39,055 nt of DNA from an uncultured Lachnospiraceae bacterium (GCA_902801515.1 CADCII010000023.1:1-39055), one strand, 5' to 3'; shown: positions 14,201-23,224, counted from the stretch's first letter. Notes: generated from the sequence alone by a model not told the origin. Numbers and translations are program-made.

Positions 14201-16765
14201 TCAGATCAGTCCTGCTTCCTTAAACGCGGCTACAAGTTTCTGCTGGGTCATCGGGATCTCCTTCATGGAAACGCCGGTCGCATGCAGGATCGCGTTGCGG
14301 ATTGCCGGCGCCACCGGTATTGCAGGCGGCTCGCCCAATGCCTTATTGCCGTAGGGTCCCATCGGGTCATCCATCTGGATGAACTCAACATTCAGTTCCG
14401 GTACATCCATCGCAGTCGGGATCTTGAAATCAAGCAGGTTGTCGTTGAGCGGCATGCCCTTATCGTTGTAGAGCAGCTCTTCCGTCAGCCCGTAGCCAAG
14501 GCCCATCGCCATGCCGCCGTGTACCTGCGCCTCGGCAAGCTGCGGGTTCAGCAGGGTACCGGAGTCATGGACATTGACGATATTGTTGATCTTCACCTTG
14601 CCCAGCGGCATATCGACCTCCAGATCCACGAAGCAGCATCCGGAAGCAAATGTGTTTTCCTTGCAGTGGCTGGTGACTTCCGCAGTGATATGTTCTGAGC
14701 GGTCCAGCGAATAGAACGCGTTCATTGCCAGCTCTTCCATGGACAGGAGAACCTTTCCGGGTTTCACATCCTTTTCGACGCCCGTATCACGCAGGATGGA
14801 CGCCTCACCATTCGGCAGATCATGGATATCGTATTCCTTGATATTCCCATCCAGGAAGTCTTTGTAGATCTCGCTCTCACCCTTTGATCCGTCGTTGCGG
14901 GTATTGTCGATGTAGGCTCCGCCCAGGGCAAGCTTCTCTTTCAGTTTCTCAGCTGCATTCTTCTCACGATCTGCTGTGTCCGGAGCCGGAGCGCCGTCGC
15001 CGGTATGAATCTTCTCACAGATATTATTCTGGTATATCATCAGTTCTTCCGCAGGACGGCCGAGCATGTAGGACGCATAGTCCAGGATCCTTGCACGAAG
15101 CTCCAGGGCACATTTCTTCACGGCCTTGCCGGTGACGAAACTCTGGCGGGAAGCGTATGCTCCGGTATCGAACGGCGCAACATCCGTATCCTGCGTAGAA
15201 ATGATAAACACGCGGTCCATGGTGATGCCGGTCGTCTCGGACGCCATCTGGGAGAATACTGTATCTGCTCCCTGTCCGATCTCTGTCGCGCTCAGTTCGA
15301 CCTGTATCGATCCATCCTGATTGAGGATCATGCGGGCGCTGGATGTCTCAAGAGAGATCGGATGAACTCCAACCTTATACATAAAGATCGACATACCTAC
15401 ACCGCGGCGGACAGGTCCTGTCTGGTTCGCATATTCTTTCCTCTTTTCATCCCAGTGAATGTGCTCTGCTCCGCGCTTCATGCATTCTTTAAGACTGTAA
15501 CTGTAGTACGTTATTCCATTGGATGCGACAAATCCCGGCGGAACACAGTTATCCATGCGGAACTTCAGAGGATCGAAGCCGCCTTTATAACAGATATCGT
15601 CCGCCAGGGCATCTGCAAGGAACGCAGCCTGCGGAACACCGTATGCTCTCATGGCTCCGGCCACTGCCGAAGTGGTGTATACGGAAAATGCATCTGACTG
15701 ACAGCCGTATTCTTCATGGAATATATCCTTGAAGTTTGTTGCCATGCCTGCTGTAACAGCATGGCCGTGAGACGCATACGCGCCTTTGTTTGTGTAAATA
15801 AATCCTTCGCGCGCCAGCAGTTTCCCGTCTTTTGTAGCAAGAGCTCTCAGAACACCCTTGGCAGCGTGACGGGTCCTTGTCATGGCTATGCACTCTTCTC
15901 TGGACAGTTCCAGACAGACCGGACGTCCGCCGCACTGGATCGACAGCCATGCGTTCAGCGGCTCATCCAGAACATCCTGCTTGTTGCCGAACCCGCCGCC
16001 GATGTACGGCTTGATCACACGGACTTTACCGACTGGCCATCCGAGCGCCTGTGAGATCACGCGGCGCATGATATGCGGAATCTGCGTGGATGCGACCACG
16101 GTAACCTTACCGTTCGTATCGACATACGCCCAGCTCGTGCACAGTTCGATATGGCAGTGCGAGATCCTGGGAGTACGGTAGGTATCGCAGATCTCGATCA
16201 GATTCTCCTCGCCATATTTTTCAATCGCTTTTTTCTTTGCTTCATCATAATTAAAGTCCGGCGAAGTCTTCATAGAAGAGTGCACGAAGATATTGTCTTT
16301 CCGGATATCCGGATGCAGGGGTGTCGCCCCGGGGGCAAGTGCCTGCTCGACCGTAACGATCGGTTCATATTCTTCGTACTCAACTTTCACCAGGCGGGCT
16401 GCTCTCTCGGCCGCCACATTATCCACTGCCACAATAGCAGCAATCTCATCGCCCCACTGGCGGACTCTGGCGTTGAGCAGCTTGCGGTCCGGAACATCCT
16501 GATGAGCTGCTTCGACCGACCAGGGATGTCCTGCAGTCGGGAACTGCAGATCCGGCACGTCAAAACAGGTCAGGATCTTCACGACCCCCGGAACCTTCTC
16601 CGCCTCTGAGATGTCGATCGATTTGACCAGGCCGTTCGCTATGGTCGACCGGACGACCTTTGCCTGCAGACAGTCTTTCGGCATCAGGTCATTGGTATAT
16701 TTAGCCTCACCCGTAACCTTGCCCCATGCGTCTACACGCTTGAAACTTTTTCCGACAGTTTCCAT
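14201..16765 (-). CDS. Xanthine dehydrogenase-type molybdenum-binding subunit
   Basis: 854 aa from ATG 16765 (METVGKSFKRVDAWGKVTG), with GGAGG eight bases upstream; a GTG at 16774 is less likely. Motifs of the aldehyde oxidase/xanthine dehydrogenase large subunit: GGGFGNKQD, GAMRAYGVPQAAF (substrate/Mo arginine loop), ATEIGQGADTVFSQMASE, and the C-terminal ALGEPPAIPVAPAIRNAI with the catalytic Glu. It hydroxylates purines or related heterocycles. It is ~80-100 residues longer than common XdhA because of a charged insertion at about residues 580-660 (after IYQNNICEKIHTGDG). Neighbouring yqeB and yqeC-mocA suggest a selenium-bearing cofactor. Substrate (xanthine versus nicotinate or other) is not certain. 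Confidence 0.93.
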   Translation of the reverse strand: METVGKSFKRVDAWGKVTGEAKYTNDLMPKDCLQAKVVRSTIANGLVKSIDISEAEKVPGVVKILTCFDVPDLQFPTAGHPWSVEAAHQDVPDRKLLNARVRQWGDEIAAIVAVDNVAAERAARLVKVEYEEYEPIVTVEQALAPGATPLHPDIRKDNIFVHSSMKTSPDFNYDEAKKKAIEKYGEENLIEICDTYRTPRISHCHIELCTSWAYVDTNGKVTVVASTQIPHIMRRVISQALGWPVGKVRVIKPYIGGGFGNKQDVLDEPLNAWLSIQCGGRPVCLELSREECIAMTRTRHAAKGVLRALATKDGKLLAREGFIYTNKGAYASHGHAVTAGMATNFKDIFHEEYGCQSDAFSVYTTSAVAGAMRAYGVPQAAFLADALADDICYKGGFDPLKFRMDNCVPPGFVASNGITYYSYSLKECMKRGAEHIHWDEKRKEYANQTGPVRRGVGMSIFMYKVGVHPISLETSSARMILNQDGSIQVELSATEIGQGADTVFSQMASETTGITMDRVFIISTQDTDVAPFDTGAYASRQSFVTGKAVKKCALELRARILDYASYMLGRPAEELMIYQNNICEKIHTGDGAPAPDTADREKNAAEKLKEKLALGGAYIDNTRNDGSKGESEIYKDFLDGNIKEYDIHDLPNGEASILRDTGVEKDVKPGKVLLSMEELAMNAFYSLDRSEHITAEVTSHCKENTFASGCCFVDLEVDMPLGKVKINNIVNVHDSGTLLNPQLAEAQVHGGMAMGLGYGLTEELLYNDKGMPLNDNLLDFKIPTAMDVPELNVEFIQMDDPMGPYGNKALGEPPAIPVAPAIRNAILHATGVSMKEIPMTQQKLVAAFKEAGLI

Positions 16766-16798
16766 ACAACGCACCTCCAGATTATTCTTCCTGAAAGA

Positions 16799-17701
16799 TC
16801 ACTCATCCACTGCCTTTCTCGCAGCATATCCTACCAGTTCCATCACTACTGCGCTTCCGAGCGCTCTGGCTTTATCTGATATCGTAAAGCAGTTCTCATA
16901 CTGTTCCCTGCGGGGATCGATATCAGCGATCTTAAATCCTTCACTTACAGGATATCCATCCCGGATCAGCCCTCTCAGAAGGCCCGCAAAAGAAGCCTTC
17001 ACCGGAACGCTGTCCTGATCCCCGGTTTCAATACAGGCGATCACCTGATCCTGCTCCACCTCATCTCCGATCTTAGAAACTGCACGCAGAACGCCCGCTG
17101 CCGGACTGTGGATCACGCGGTCCGCCGAATGGCCGGCGATCAGTCCGGGAGTTCCCGTATTGGGAAGAGCGCTGCCCTCCCTGATGGGTCTTGCAAGAGT
17201 ATGGCCCCGCATCGTCTCAATCACGACATCGCAGTCCTGTCCAGCAGTAAATCCGGGTCCCAGCGCCACGACAAAAGGCGCCATATCCTTAGTCGTTCCC
17301 AGATTCCTCTTGGCCAGGATCGCGTCCACGACCGCCGTCAGAAACAGGTGCCGTCCCCCGCCTTCCAGTGTTGTCAGACCTGTATCCCACTCACTGTACT
17401 TCTCTTCTGTGTCAATGATATCACGAATCGCGCGCCCCTCAGGGTCCACCAGCATGGCGATCCCGTCCTCAAACAGGAAGTATTGTGCCTGGTCCAGATT
17501 CCGGGCAAGCCGTACTGTGATATCCTCTACTGTGGCAGTGCCTTCATAGACAGCCTCCGAAAGTGACACGGTTCTGCGTATCGCGCTGGGGTGCTCACTC
17601 TCGAGGATCAGCACCGGAAATCCTGCACGCCGGAGCGCCCATATGACGCCTGTCGCGAGATCTCCTCCTCCCCGCACGATAACCAACTGATCTGTAATCA
17701 T
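16799..17701 (-). CDS. yqeB: YqeB, selenium-dependent molybdenum hydroxylase maturation protein (EF2563 family)
   Basis: 300 aa. The N terminus VIVRGGGDLATGVIWALRRAGFPVLILE is a Rossmann-like motif specific to YqeB/EF2563 proteins; the C-terminal half (HTLARPIREGSALPNTGTPGLIAGHSADRVIHSPAAGVLR...GDEVEQDQVIACI) has a barrel-sandwich/biotinyl-like fold. The family is a known genomic marker of selenium-dependent molybdenum hydroxylases, which carry labile selenium and need SelD. It overlaps the hydantoinase stop by 4 bp (ATGA) and precedes the Mo subunit by 33 bp, so it is made together with its presumed client. Confidence 0.9.
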   Translation of the reverse strand: MITDQLVIVRGGGDLATGVIWALRRAGFPVLILESEHPSAIRRTVSLSEAVYEGTATVEDITVRLARNLDQAQYFLFEDGIAMLVDPEGRAIRDIIDTEEKYSEWDTGLTTLEGGGRHLFLTAVVDAILAKRNLGTTKDMAPFVVALGPGFTAGQDCDVVIETMRGHTLARPIREGSALPNTGTPGLIAGHSADRVIHSPAAGVLRAVSKIGDEVEQDQVIACIETGDQDSVPVKASFAGLLRGLIRDGYPVSEGFKIADIDPRREQYENCFTISDKARALGSAVVMELVGYAARKAVDE

Positions 17702-19080
17702 AAAAAGTACTCCGGTAAATCACGCTTCACATACTGACCCTGGTTTTCCAGAATCACTCTGCCGTCTTCTGCGACCTTCTGCCCGCGCAGATAGACCTCG
17801 TCAATAGTTCCGGTCAGTTCCATCCCCTCAAGCGGTGCATAGTCGCATGCAGACACCTGTGTTTTTGCACTGACTACTTTGCTCCGGTTCGGATCCAGGA
17901 TGACGATATCCGCGTCCGACCCTTCCTGAAGAACGCCTTTCTTCGGATACATTCCGTAGAGTCTTGCCGGGTTCTCCGACAGTACCTCGCACATCTTCTC
18001 TTTGGTAATGCGTCCCTTGGCAACGCCCTCTGAAAACAGGACCACGCCTCTGGTCTCCGCCCCGGGCATTCCCCCGGGTATCTTCCGGAAGTCTTCACTG
18101 CCCAGCCGTTTCTGCTCAACCGTAAATGAACAGTGGTCCGTTGATACTGTCTGGATCTCTCCGTCCGCAATCCCCTTCCACAGCGCATCCTGGTCAGACT
18201 TCTTTCGCAGCGGCGGTGCACAGACATATTTGGATGCTTCGTCATAGTTCTCATTTTCATAGAGAGAATCATCCATGACCAGATACTGGGGGCAGGTCTC
18301 CACATAGACCTTCTGTCCCCTTGCTCTTGCAGCGCGGATCTCGATCAGTCCTTCTTCACATGTAAGGTGAACGTCTATGACCGGCACATCGGCGACTTCC
18401 GCCAGATGACAGTACCTTCCGATCGCTTCTGCTTCTGCAGCGGCAGGTCTTGTAAGATAATGAGAACTCACCTTTTTAAGCTTCTCCGGATCGGCGGCGT
18501 ACTCTTCCCGGAGCGCGTCGATCAGTCCGCTGTTCTCACAGTGACAGCCAGTCGTCGTCCCACACTCTCTCAGTCTCTGAAGAACCTTCAGGATCGTGCA
18601 GTCATCGATCTGCGTGTCATAGGTCATGTAGATCTTGAAAGTGCTGGCACCTCTGTCGACCATGTCCTGCACTTCCTTTGAGATGGAATCATTCCACTCT
18701 GTGATCGTCTGGTGGAAGCCATAGTCGCAGGAGCAGCCGGCGGAAGCCTTCTCAAACCAGTTGTCAAGTCCTTCATTCAGCGTCTCTCCGGGGTAAGCAG
18801 TTCCGAAATCCACTATCGTAGTAGTGCCCCCGGCAACTTCAGCCTTTGTCCCGGAATAAAAATCATCAATCGTGACTGTGCCTGCGACATGGAGATCAAA
18901 ATGTGTATGCGCGTCTATAAATCCCGGAAATACAAGTTTTCCGGATGCATCTATGATCTCGCAGTTTTCCGGCGCATCTATCCTGTCAGCAATCCTTGCA
19001 ATCGTCTCACCGTCGATCAGAAGATCCGCTTTTCTGCTGCCGCCCGGATATACCAGGGTCCCGTTTTTGATCAGTTTCAA
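17698..19080 (-). CDS. Dihydropyrimidinase/hydantoinase-type cyclic amidohydrolase
   Basis: 460 aa from TTG 19080 (read LKLIKNGTLVYPGG), preceded by a purine/G-rich ribosome site (AAAGGGTGGTGG); a longer TTG-initiated frame to 19134 has no ribosome site and runs through the operator palindrome. Metal-binding DAHTHFD, the carboxylated-Lys region STFKIYMTYD, a conserved HLTCEEG His region and the later STDHCSF Asp are present. The family opens cyclic amides such as dihydropyrimidines and hydantoins; in Enterobacteria a homologue (hyuA/ygeZ) lies in the xdh/yqe cluster. First gene of the operon with yqeB and the xdh subunits. True substrate unknown. Confidence 0.9.
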   Translation of the reverse strand: MKLIKNGTLVYPGGSRKADLLIDGETIARIADRIDAPENCEIIDASGKLVFPGFIDAHTHFDLHVAGTVTIDDFYSGTKAEVAGGTTTIVDFGTAYPGETLNEGLDNWFEKASAGCSCDYGFHQTITEWNDSISKEVQDMVDRGASTFKIYMTYDTQIDDCTILKVLQRLRECGTTTGCHCENSGLIDALREEYAADPEKLKKVSSHYLTRPAAAEAEAIGRYCHLAEVADVPVIDVHLTCEEGLIEIRAARARGQKVYVETCPQYLVMDDSLYENENYDEASKYVCAPPLRKKSDQDALWKGIADGEIQTVSTDHCSFTVEQKRLGSEDFRKIPGGMPGAETRGVVLFSEGVAKGRITKEKMCEVLSENPARLYGMYPKKGVLQEGSDADIVILDPNRSKVVSAKTQVSACDYAPLEGMELTGTIDEVYLRGQKVAEDGRVILENQGQYVKRDLPEYFL

Positions 19081-19111
19081 ATGACCCACCACCCTTTCTT
19101 CTTTATTATTT

Positions 19112-19140
19112 ATTACCTTAAGTGTAGCACTCAAGGTAAT
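19112..19140. promoter_or_regulatory. 29-bp near-perfect palindrome, probable operator
   Basis: Two 13-bp arms (ATTACCTTAAGTG and CACTCAAGGTAAT on the plus strand) with a 3-bp centre and one mismatch. On the minus strand the centre contains TACACT, 18 bp from TTGCAA, a plausible promoter of the hydantoinase-xdh operon, so a bound dimer would block transcription. It lies 32 bp before the TTG start. No U-rich tail makes a terminator less likely. Confidence 0.65.
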
Positions 19141-19209
19141 TCTTTTGCAACATTAACAAAAAAACACTCGGTCTGTCTGATTCATTGGCAATTTCGTCAA
19201 CAAATCCTC

Positions 19210-19238
19210 TTGTTCAGCCAAGTTTTCTGTAGTAGAAT
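19210..19238 (+). promoter_or_regulatory. Promoter of adenine deaminase
   Basis: TTGTTC (19210-19215), 17 bp, TAGAAT (19233-19238). Start near 19245, giving a ~94-nt leader that contains a TATCAAA/TTTGATA dyad. Confidence 0.6.
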
Positions 19239-19250
19239 CTGCGTATAAAG

Positions 19251-19267
19251 TATCAAACTTTTTGATA
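19251..19267. promoter_or_regulatory. TATCAAA-CTT-TTTGATA dyad in the ade leader
   Basis: Perfect 7-bp arms with a 3-bp centre just downstream of the predicted start site, the classical position of an operator. The arms match the 8-bp arms bracketing the PFK -10 box, apart from spacing. Confidence 0.45.
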
Positions 19268-19338
19268 GATGTAAATCAATTTGTCAGATATCACTCTTGC
19301 CCTGCCAACTGCACTGACAAACCGGAGGGAGGTACCAG

Positions 19339-21084
19339 ATGGAACATATGGATAAGCGGACTCTGAGCCGCATGATTGACGCAGCGATGCACCGGATCCC
19401 GGCGGATCTGGTCATCTACAACTGCAATGTTGTTGATGTATATACCGGCACTGTAAGAAAAGACTCGATCGCGATCACGGAAGGGCAGATCATCGGTTTC
19501 GGAGATGATTACCGCGGCCAGGAGGAATATGACGCGAAGGGAGCTTACGCCGCTCCCGGTCTCATCGACGCGCATATTCACATTGAATCTTCCTACACAT
19601 CCCCCGAAGAATTCGGCCGGATGGTCGTCCCGAGAGGAACGACAACCGTCATCGCGGACCCACACGAGATCGTTAATGTATATGGTCTGGAAGGGTTCAA
19701 CTATATGATCCGTGCCGCGGAGAAAACAGAGCTCTCTGTGCGGTACATGATCCCCAGCTGTGTACCCGCGACTCCCCTGGAAGACTCAGGCGCTATCATC
19801 AACGCGTTTGATATGCAGTGGCCGATGGGAGACCGCCATGTCCCGGGACTTGGTGAATTCATGAATTATCCGGGCATCATCAACAAAGGGGATGACGAAC
19901 TCAATAAGATACTGGTCGCGAAAAACATGCACAAGGTCATTGACGGCCATGCGCCGTATGTCAGCGGAGCTGAGCTGAATGCATATGCAGCGGCCGGAGT
20001 GCACACCGACCACGAGTGTACGACCACCCAGGAGATGATCGACCGCCTGGAACGCGGGATGTATGTGCAGATGCGTGACGGATCCGCATGCCACGATCTG
20101 AAGTACCTGATTCCGGCGATCACGCCCTTCAACTATAAGAGATGCCTGCTCTGCTCGGATGACCGTCAGCCCAAGACGATCCTGGAAGACGGACATATCG
20201 ACAATCATCTCAGAATGCTGGTCAAGGCCGGCATAGATCCGGTCATGTCACTGTGCATGGCAACTCTGAACTGCGCAGAATGCTACAAACTGGAAGACCG
20301 CGGAGCTCTTGCCCCCGGCAAGAGAGCCGACATCGTTCTGTTCGACAACCTGGAAGACTTCCATGCGCAGACCGTATTTATCGAAGGCAAGAAAGTTGCC
20401 GAAAACGGAAAGTACCTGCTGCCCTTCGAAAAGGCTGCCATCTTCTCCGTGCGCGGTTCGATGCATGTGAAACCGTTCACCGTCGACCAGCTGAAGATGC
20501 ATCTGACCAGCGATCATGTCCGGGCGATCGGGATCGTCAAAGACGGAGTATCGACCACTGCAGAGACCGTTACCATAAAGAGAGATGAAGAGGGAGATTT
20601 CATTTTCGAGCCGGATAAGAGTGTCGCAAAGATCGCTGTCCTTGAGAGACATCACAACACCGGCAAGATCGGTCTGGGATTCCTGAAAAACTACGGCATC
20701 CAGAGAGGCGCCGTCGCTCTGTCCGTAGCACATGACTCACACAATATCATATGTGTGGGCGTCAGCAATGAAGAGATGTATGTCGCGATCAACGCGCTGA
20801 TAGAGCAGGAAGGCGGATTCGTCCTTGTTGAAAACGGAAAGGTGATCTCTTCCCTTCCGCTTCCGATCGCAGGCCTCATGAGTGATCTTCCGGGCGAAGA
20901 AGTTGCGAAACGGCTGAAAGAGCTGCATGACACCGCTTACGAGAGACTGGGCGTCAGCCAGGAAGTCGAGCCGGTCATGACGCTCTGCTTCATGAGCCTG
21001 ATCGTAATTCCGGAACTCAAGATCACGACCCGCGGTATGTTCGACGTAACGAAGTTCGACTTCGTCCCGCCCGAAGTGGACTGA
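19339..21084 (+). CDS. ade: Adenine deaminase
   Basis: 581 aa, ATG 19339 preceded by GGAGGGAGG six bases upstream. AdeC-type amidohydrolase: metal-binding DAHIHIESS, GTTTVIADPHEIVNV, GLGEFMNYPG, the DGHAP His segment, HTDHECTT, and the LLCSDDRQP Asp; the C-terminal domain GSMHVKPFTVDQL... is also present. It converts adenine to hypoxanthine and ammonia in the cytoplasm, feeding purine salvage or the neighbouring xanthine dehydrogenase-type enzyme. Divergent from the hydantoinase operon, sharing its regulatory gap (19081-19338); its stop is only 5 bp from that of the convergent yqeC-mocA gene. The length is typical. Confidence 0.96.
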   Translation: MEHMDKRTLSRMIDAAMHRIPADLVIYNCNVVDVYTGTVRKDSIAITEGQIIGFGDDYRGQEEYDAKGAYAAPGLIDAHIHIESSYTSPEEFGRMVVPRGTTTVIADPHEIVNVYGLEGFNYMIRAAEKTELSVRYMIPSCVPATPLEDSGAIINAFDMQWPMGDRHVPGLGEFMNYPGIINKGDDELNKILVAKNMHKVIDGHAPYVSGAELNAYAAAGVHTDHECTTTQEMIDRLERGMYVQMRDGSACHDLKYLIPAITPFNYKRCLLCSDDRQPKTILEDGHIDNHLRMLVKAGIDPVMSLCMATLNCAECYKLEDRGALAPGKRADIVLFDNLEDFHAQTVFIEGKKVAENGKYLLPFEKAAIFSVRGSMHVKPFTVDQLKMHLTSDHVRAIGIVKDGVSTTAETVTIKRDEEGDFIFEPDKSVAKIAVLERHHNTGKIGLGFLKNYGIQRGAVALSVAHDSHNIICVGVSNEEMYVAINALIEQEGGFVLVENGKVISSLPLPIAGLMSDLPGEEVAKRLKELHDTAYERLGVSQEVEPVMTLCFMSLIVIPELKITTRGMFDVTKFDFVPPEVD

Positions 21085-21089
21085 CGGAT

Positions 21090-22265
21090 TTATCTAACAT
21101 CTATATCCAGGACAGCTGTTTCAGCGATCTGGTAGCGATAGATGTCATGCGGATACTGCTTCATGATCCTCATGGCCCCTCTGTCCCCGGAAAGACCAAG
21201 CAGCTGTCCTGAAGTTTCTTTCAGACGGAATGCTCCGGGATTGGTCATGATGTGTTCAGGCATGGACTCCATACATCCGTATCTCTTTCCGGACCAGAGA
21301 AACTGGTGCACGTACCTGCGGATCTCATCGGAAGGAAGGTAAGGCATGTCCGCCGCAAAGAAGATGACCGCTTCCGTATCCTCTCTTCTAAGCGCCTCCT
21401 TCGTCCCGATCCGGATCGAAGCCGAGATCCCCTCTGCCGCAGAGTCGTTGTAAAGCGCAGTGATCCCTTCCGCATTCATCGCGTCCATGATCTCCGGATA
21501 CTGCGTCACTACCACAGTCCGCTTCTTCCCCAGAGCCCGGGTTACATGGTTCAGCGCGCGGAGATAGAGCAGCTGCCCGTCAAAATCCTCCAGCAGTTTA
21601 TTTCCGCCGTATCTTCGTCCGAAACCTGACGCAAGCAATACTGCTGTGACAGGAAGCTCCGGCAGCCTGGCAAGATCCGTCCAGTGTTCCGGTTCATATT
21701 CACTTGGAGAATAGAACACTCTGGCATGCGGATATTTCTCCTTCAGAGGTCGGATGTAGAACATATCTGCGATCTCTTCCAGCATCTTATCCGTAACGAT
21801 CCCGGAGGGGAGCTTTTCCGTATCAAAGCGGTGACAGACCGCATCCAGCCTCCGGCCGTCTGCCTGTCTTCCCATGATCACTGCGATCTCGTCAGTATTC
21901 TCCGGTATGACCGGCTCTCCTTCGCGCGGGATCTTAACCGGCATGCAGTGGCTTCCGTCTCCTTCGACAAGCACCGCATCATATTCCTCCAGTATAAAAT
22001 CCCACACTTCAACCGGCGGAGCAGACAGTTTTCCGCTCTCTTCCAGGGTGCCGGCATAGTCAATCCCGCCTGCGGCATGGAATATATAATCTCTGTGTGC
22101 GCCGCTGCCGGAAGGTTTTGCAGTCTCCGGTTTCCAGATATGAGTGGTCGTTGTCACGGCAGCGCGCATCCCTCTGCACACAAATTCCGCTGCCCGGCGT
22201 TCCAGATATGTAGTCTTCCCACCGGCACCGACAGCCGTTATGATGATTGCTCTTTTGTGCGCCAT
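21090..22265 (-). CDS. YqeC-MocA fusion: selenium-dependent hydroxylase accessory protein plus molybdenum cofactor cytidylyltransferase
   Basis: 391 aa. Residues ~1-200 are YqeC-like: IIITAVGAGGKTTYLERRAAEF (P-loop), TTTTHIW, and VLVEGDGSHCMPVKIP. Residues ~215-391 are a MocA/MobA-type nucleotidyltransferase: VTAVLLASGFGRRYGGNKLLEDFDGQLLYLRAL, the metal-binding FFAADMPYL, and the PGAFRL... segment. MocA attaches CMP to molybdopterin for xanthine-dehydrogenase-family enzymes; YqeC is required in selenium-dependent molybdenum hydroxylase systems. They are separate genes in E. coli (yqeC, mocA/ygfJ). The GGYGGNK loop departs slightly from the usual G-x-S-x-R-M-G-x-x-K. Last gene of the operon with YitT and HAD, 29 bp after yitT, GAGGG before the ATG. 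Confidence 0.88.
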   Translation of the reverse strand: MAHKRAIIITAVGAGGKTTYLERRAAEFVCRGMRAAVTTTTHIWKPETAKPSGSGAHRDYIFHAAGGIDYAGTLEESGKLSAPPVEVWDFILEEYDAVLVEGDGSHCMPVKIPREGEPVIPENTDEIAVIMGRQADGRRLDAVCHRFDTEKLPSGIVTDKMLEEIADMFYIRPLKEKYPHARVFYSPSEYEPEHWTDLARLPELPVTAVLLASGFGRRYGGNKLLEDFDGQLLYLRALNHVTRALGKKRTVVVTQYPEIMDAMNAEGITALYNDSAAEGISASIRIGTKEALRREDTEAVIFFAADMPYLPSDEIRRYVHQFLWSGKRYGCMESMPEHIMTNPGAFRLKETSGQLLGLSGDRGAMRIMKQYPHDIYRYQIAETAVLDIDVR

Positions 22266-22294
22266 AATCCCTCTTATTCCAGCCTCTTCGAAGA

Positions 22295-23224
22295 TCAGGT
22301 CAGTTTCCTGATAAAATGACCTTCCACGCGTATGTTTTCATCGAGCAGAATGAAAGCGGCAGGGTCATGTTCCCGGATGACCCCGAGCAGCTTCGATATC
22401 TCATATTTGCTGATCACCATGATAAATACGGACTCATCTTCATTCGAATAGCGTCCGCTTCCGGCCAGCCTGGTCAGGCCTCTTCCGGTGGAACCCATGA
22501 TCGCAATCTCCAGAGGTTCCGTATCCTTCAGTTTCGTGATCACTGTCACCTCGACATTGATATTCTGTGTATGTACCCTGTCGCAGGCAGTTGACTGGAT
22601 CACGGAGTTGATCAGAGAATAGATCGCGGTCGGAACGTCAAAGATTATAAGGCAGATGCTGTACAGAATAACATTTGCCGAAACATTTACCGAGCCTACA
22701 GAAAAATGTCCCATCTTCTGGACTACGATCATTCCGATCAGGTCCATCCCTCCGCCCGAAGCGCCTGCCCGAAGGATCAGGCCGGCTCCCGTTCCGGCAA
22801 GTATGCCCGCAACCAGAATATTCGCAATCGTCTCTTCCAGCACAGGGGCCTGGGGAATGGGGATCAGGGTCAGAAGCAGCGTGGTCAGTGACAGACTCAG
22901 AATCGTCTTGACAGCAAACCTCTTTCGCATGACCTTCAACGCCAGGATAAGTCCGGGCAGATTCAGCAGATAGTTCAGAATTCCGGCAAGGTCCAGTTTC
23001 ATTGAAAGGATACCGGCATTCTTCAGCAAAGTTGTGATCAGCTGAGAAAAGCCCATGATACCGCCCGAATACAGGTGTAGCGGACGCAGAAAACAGTTTA
23101 CGCCAACTGAATAAATGGCCGCTCCGAGAAGAATCAGCGGAAGCCGGAGTCTTTCCTCTTCCCAGAAGGGCTGTTCTTCATTTTTCCTCTCAAGTTTCCT
23201 GACTTCCTGTTTCACTGAACTCAT
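22295..23224 (-). CDS. YitT family membrane protein (DUF2179 C-terminal domain)
   Basis: 309 aa. A charged N terminus, then about five to six hydrophobic helices (GAAIYSVGVNCFLRPLHLYSGGIMGFSQLI... GAGLILRAGASGGGMDLIGMIV...) and a soluble C-terminal DUF2179 domain (GSTGRGLTRLAGSGRYSNEDESVFIMVISKYEISKLLGVIREHDPAAFILL). YitT proteins are widespread in Firmicutes, possibly transporters; the role is unknown. ATG overlaps the HAD gene stop (ATGA), so the two are translationally coupled. Confidence 0.92.
   Translation of the reverse strand: MSSVKQEVRKLERKNEEQPFWEEERLRLPLILLGAAIYSVGVNCFLRPLHLYSGGIMGFSQLITTLLKNAGILSMKLDLAGILNYLLNLPGLILALKVMRKRFAVKTILSLSLTTLLLTLIPIPQAPVLEETIANILVAGILAGTGAGLILRAGASGGGMDLIGMIVVQKMGHFSVGSVNVSANVILYSICLIIFDVPTAIYSLINSVIQSTACDRVHTQNINVEVTVITKLKDTEPLEIAIMGSTGRGLTRLAGSGRYSNEDESVFIMVISKYEISKLLGVIREHDPAAFILLDENIRVEGHFIRKLT

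Noticed and set aside
14282-16609. Several plus-strand frames of 140-230 aa opposite the molybdenum subunit
   Set aside because: Shadows of the 854-aa gene, lacking ribosome sites and recognisable domains.
19112-19140. Palindrome as a bidirectional terminator
   Set aside because: Lies between divergent genes where no transcript needs ending, and no T-run follows the stem on the minus strand.
19081-19338. Purine riboswitch ahead of adenine deaminase or the xdh operon
   Set aside because: The conserved three-way junction and loop sequences of purine riboswitches are not present; only promoters and dyads are seen.
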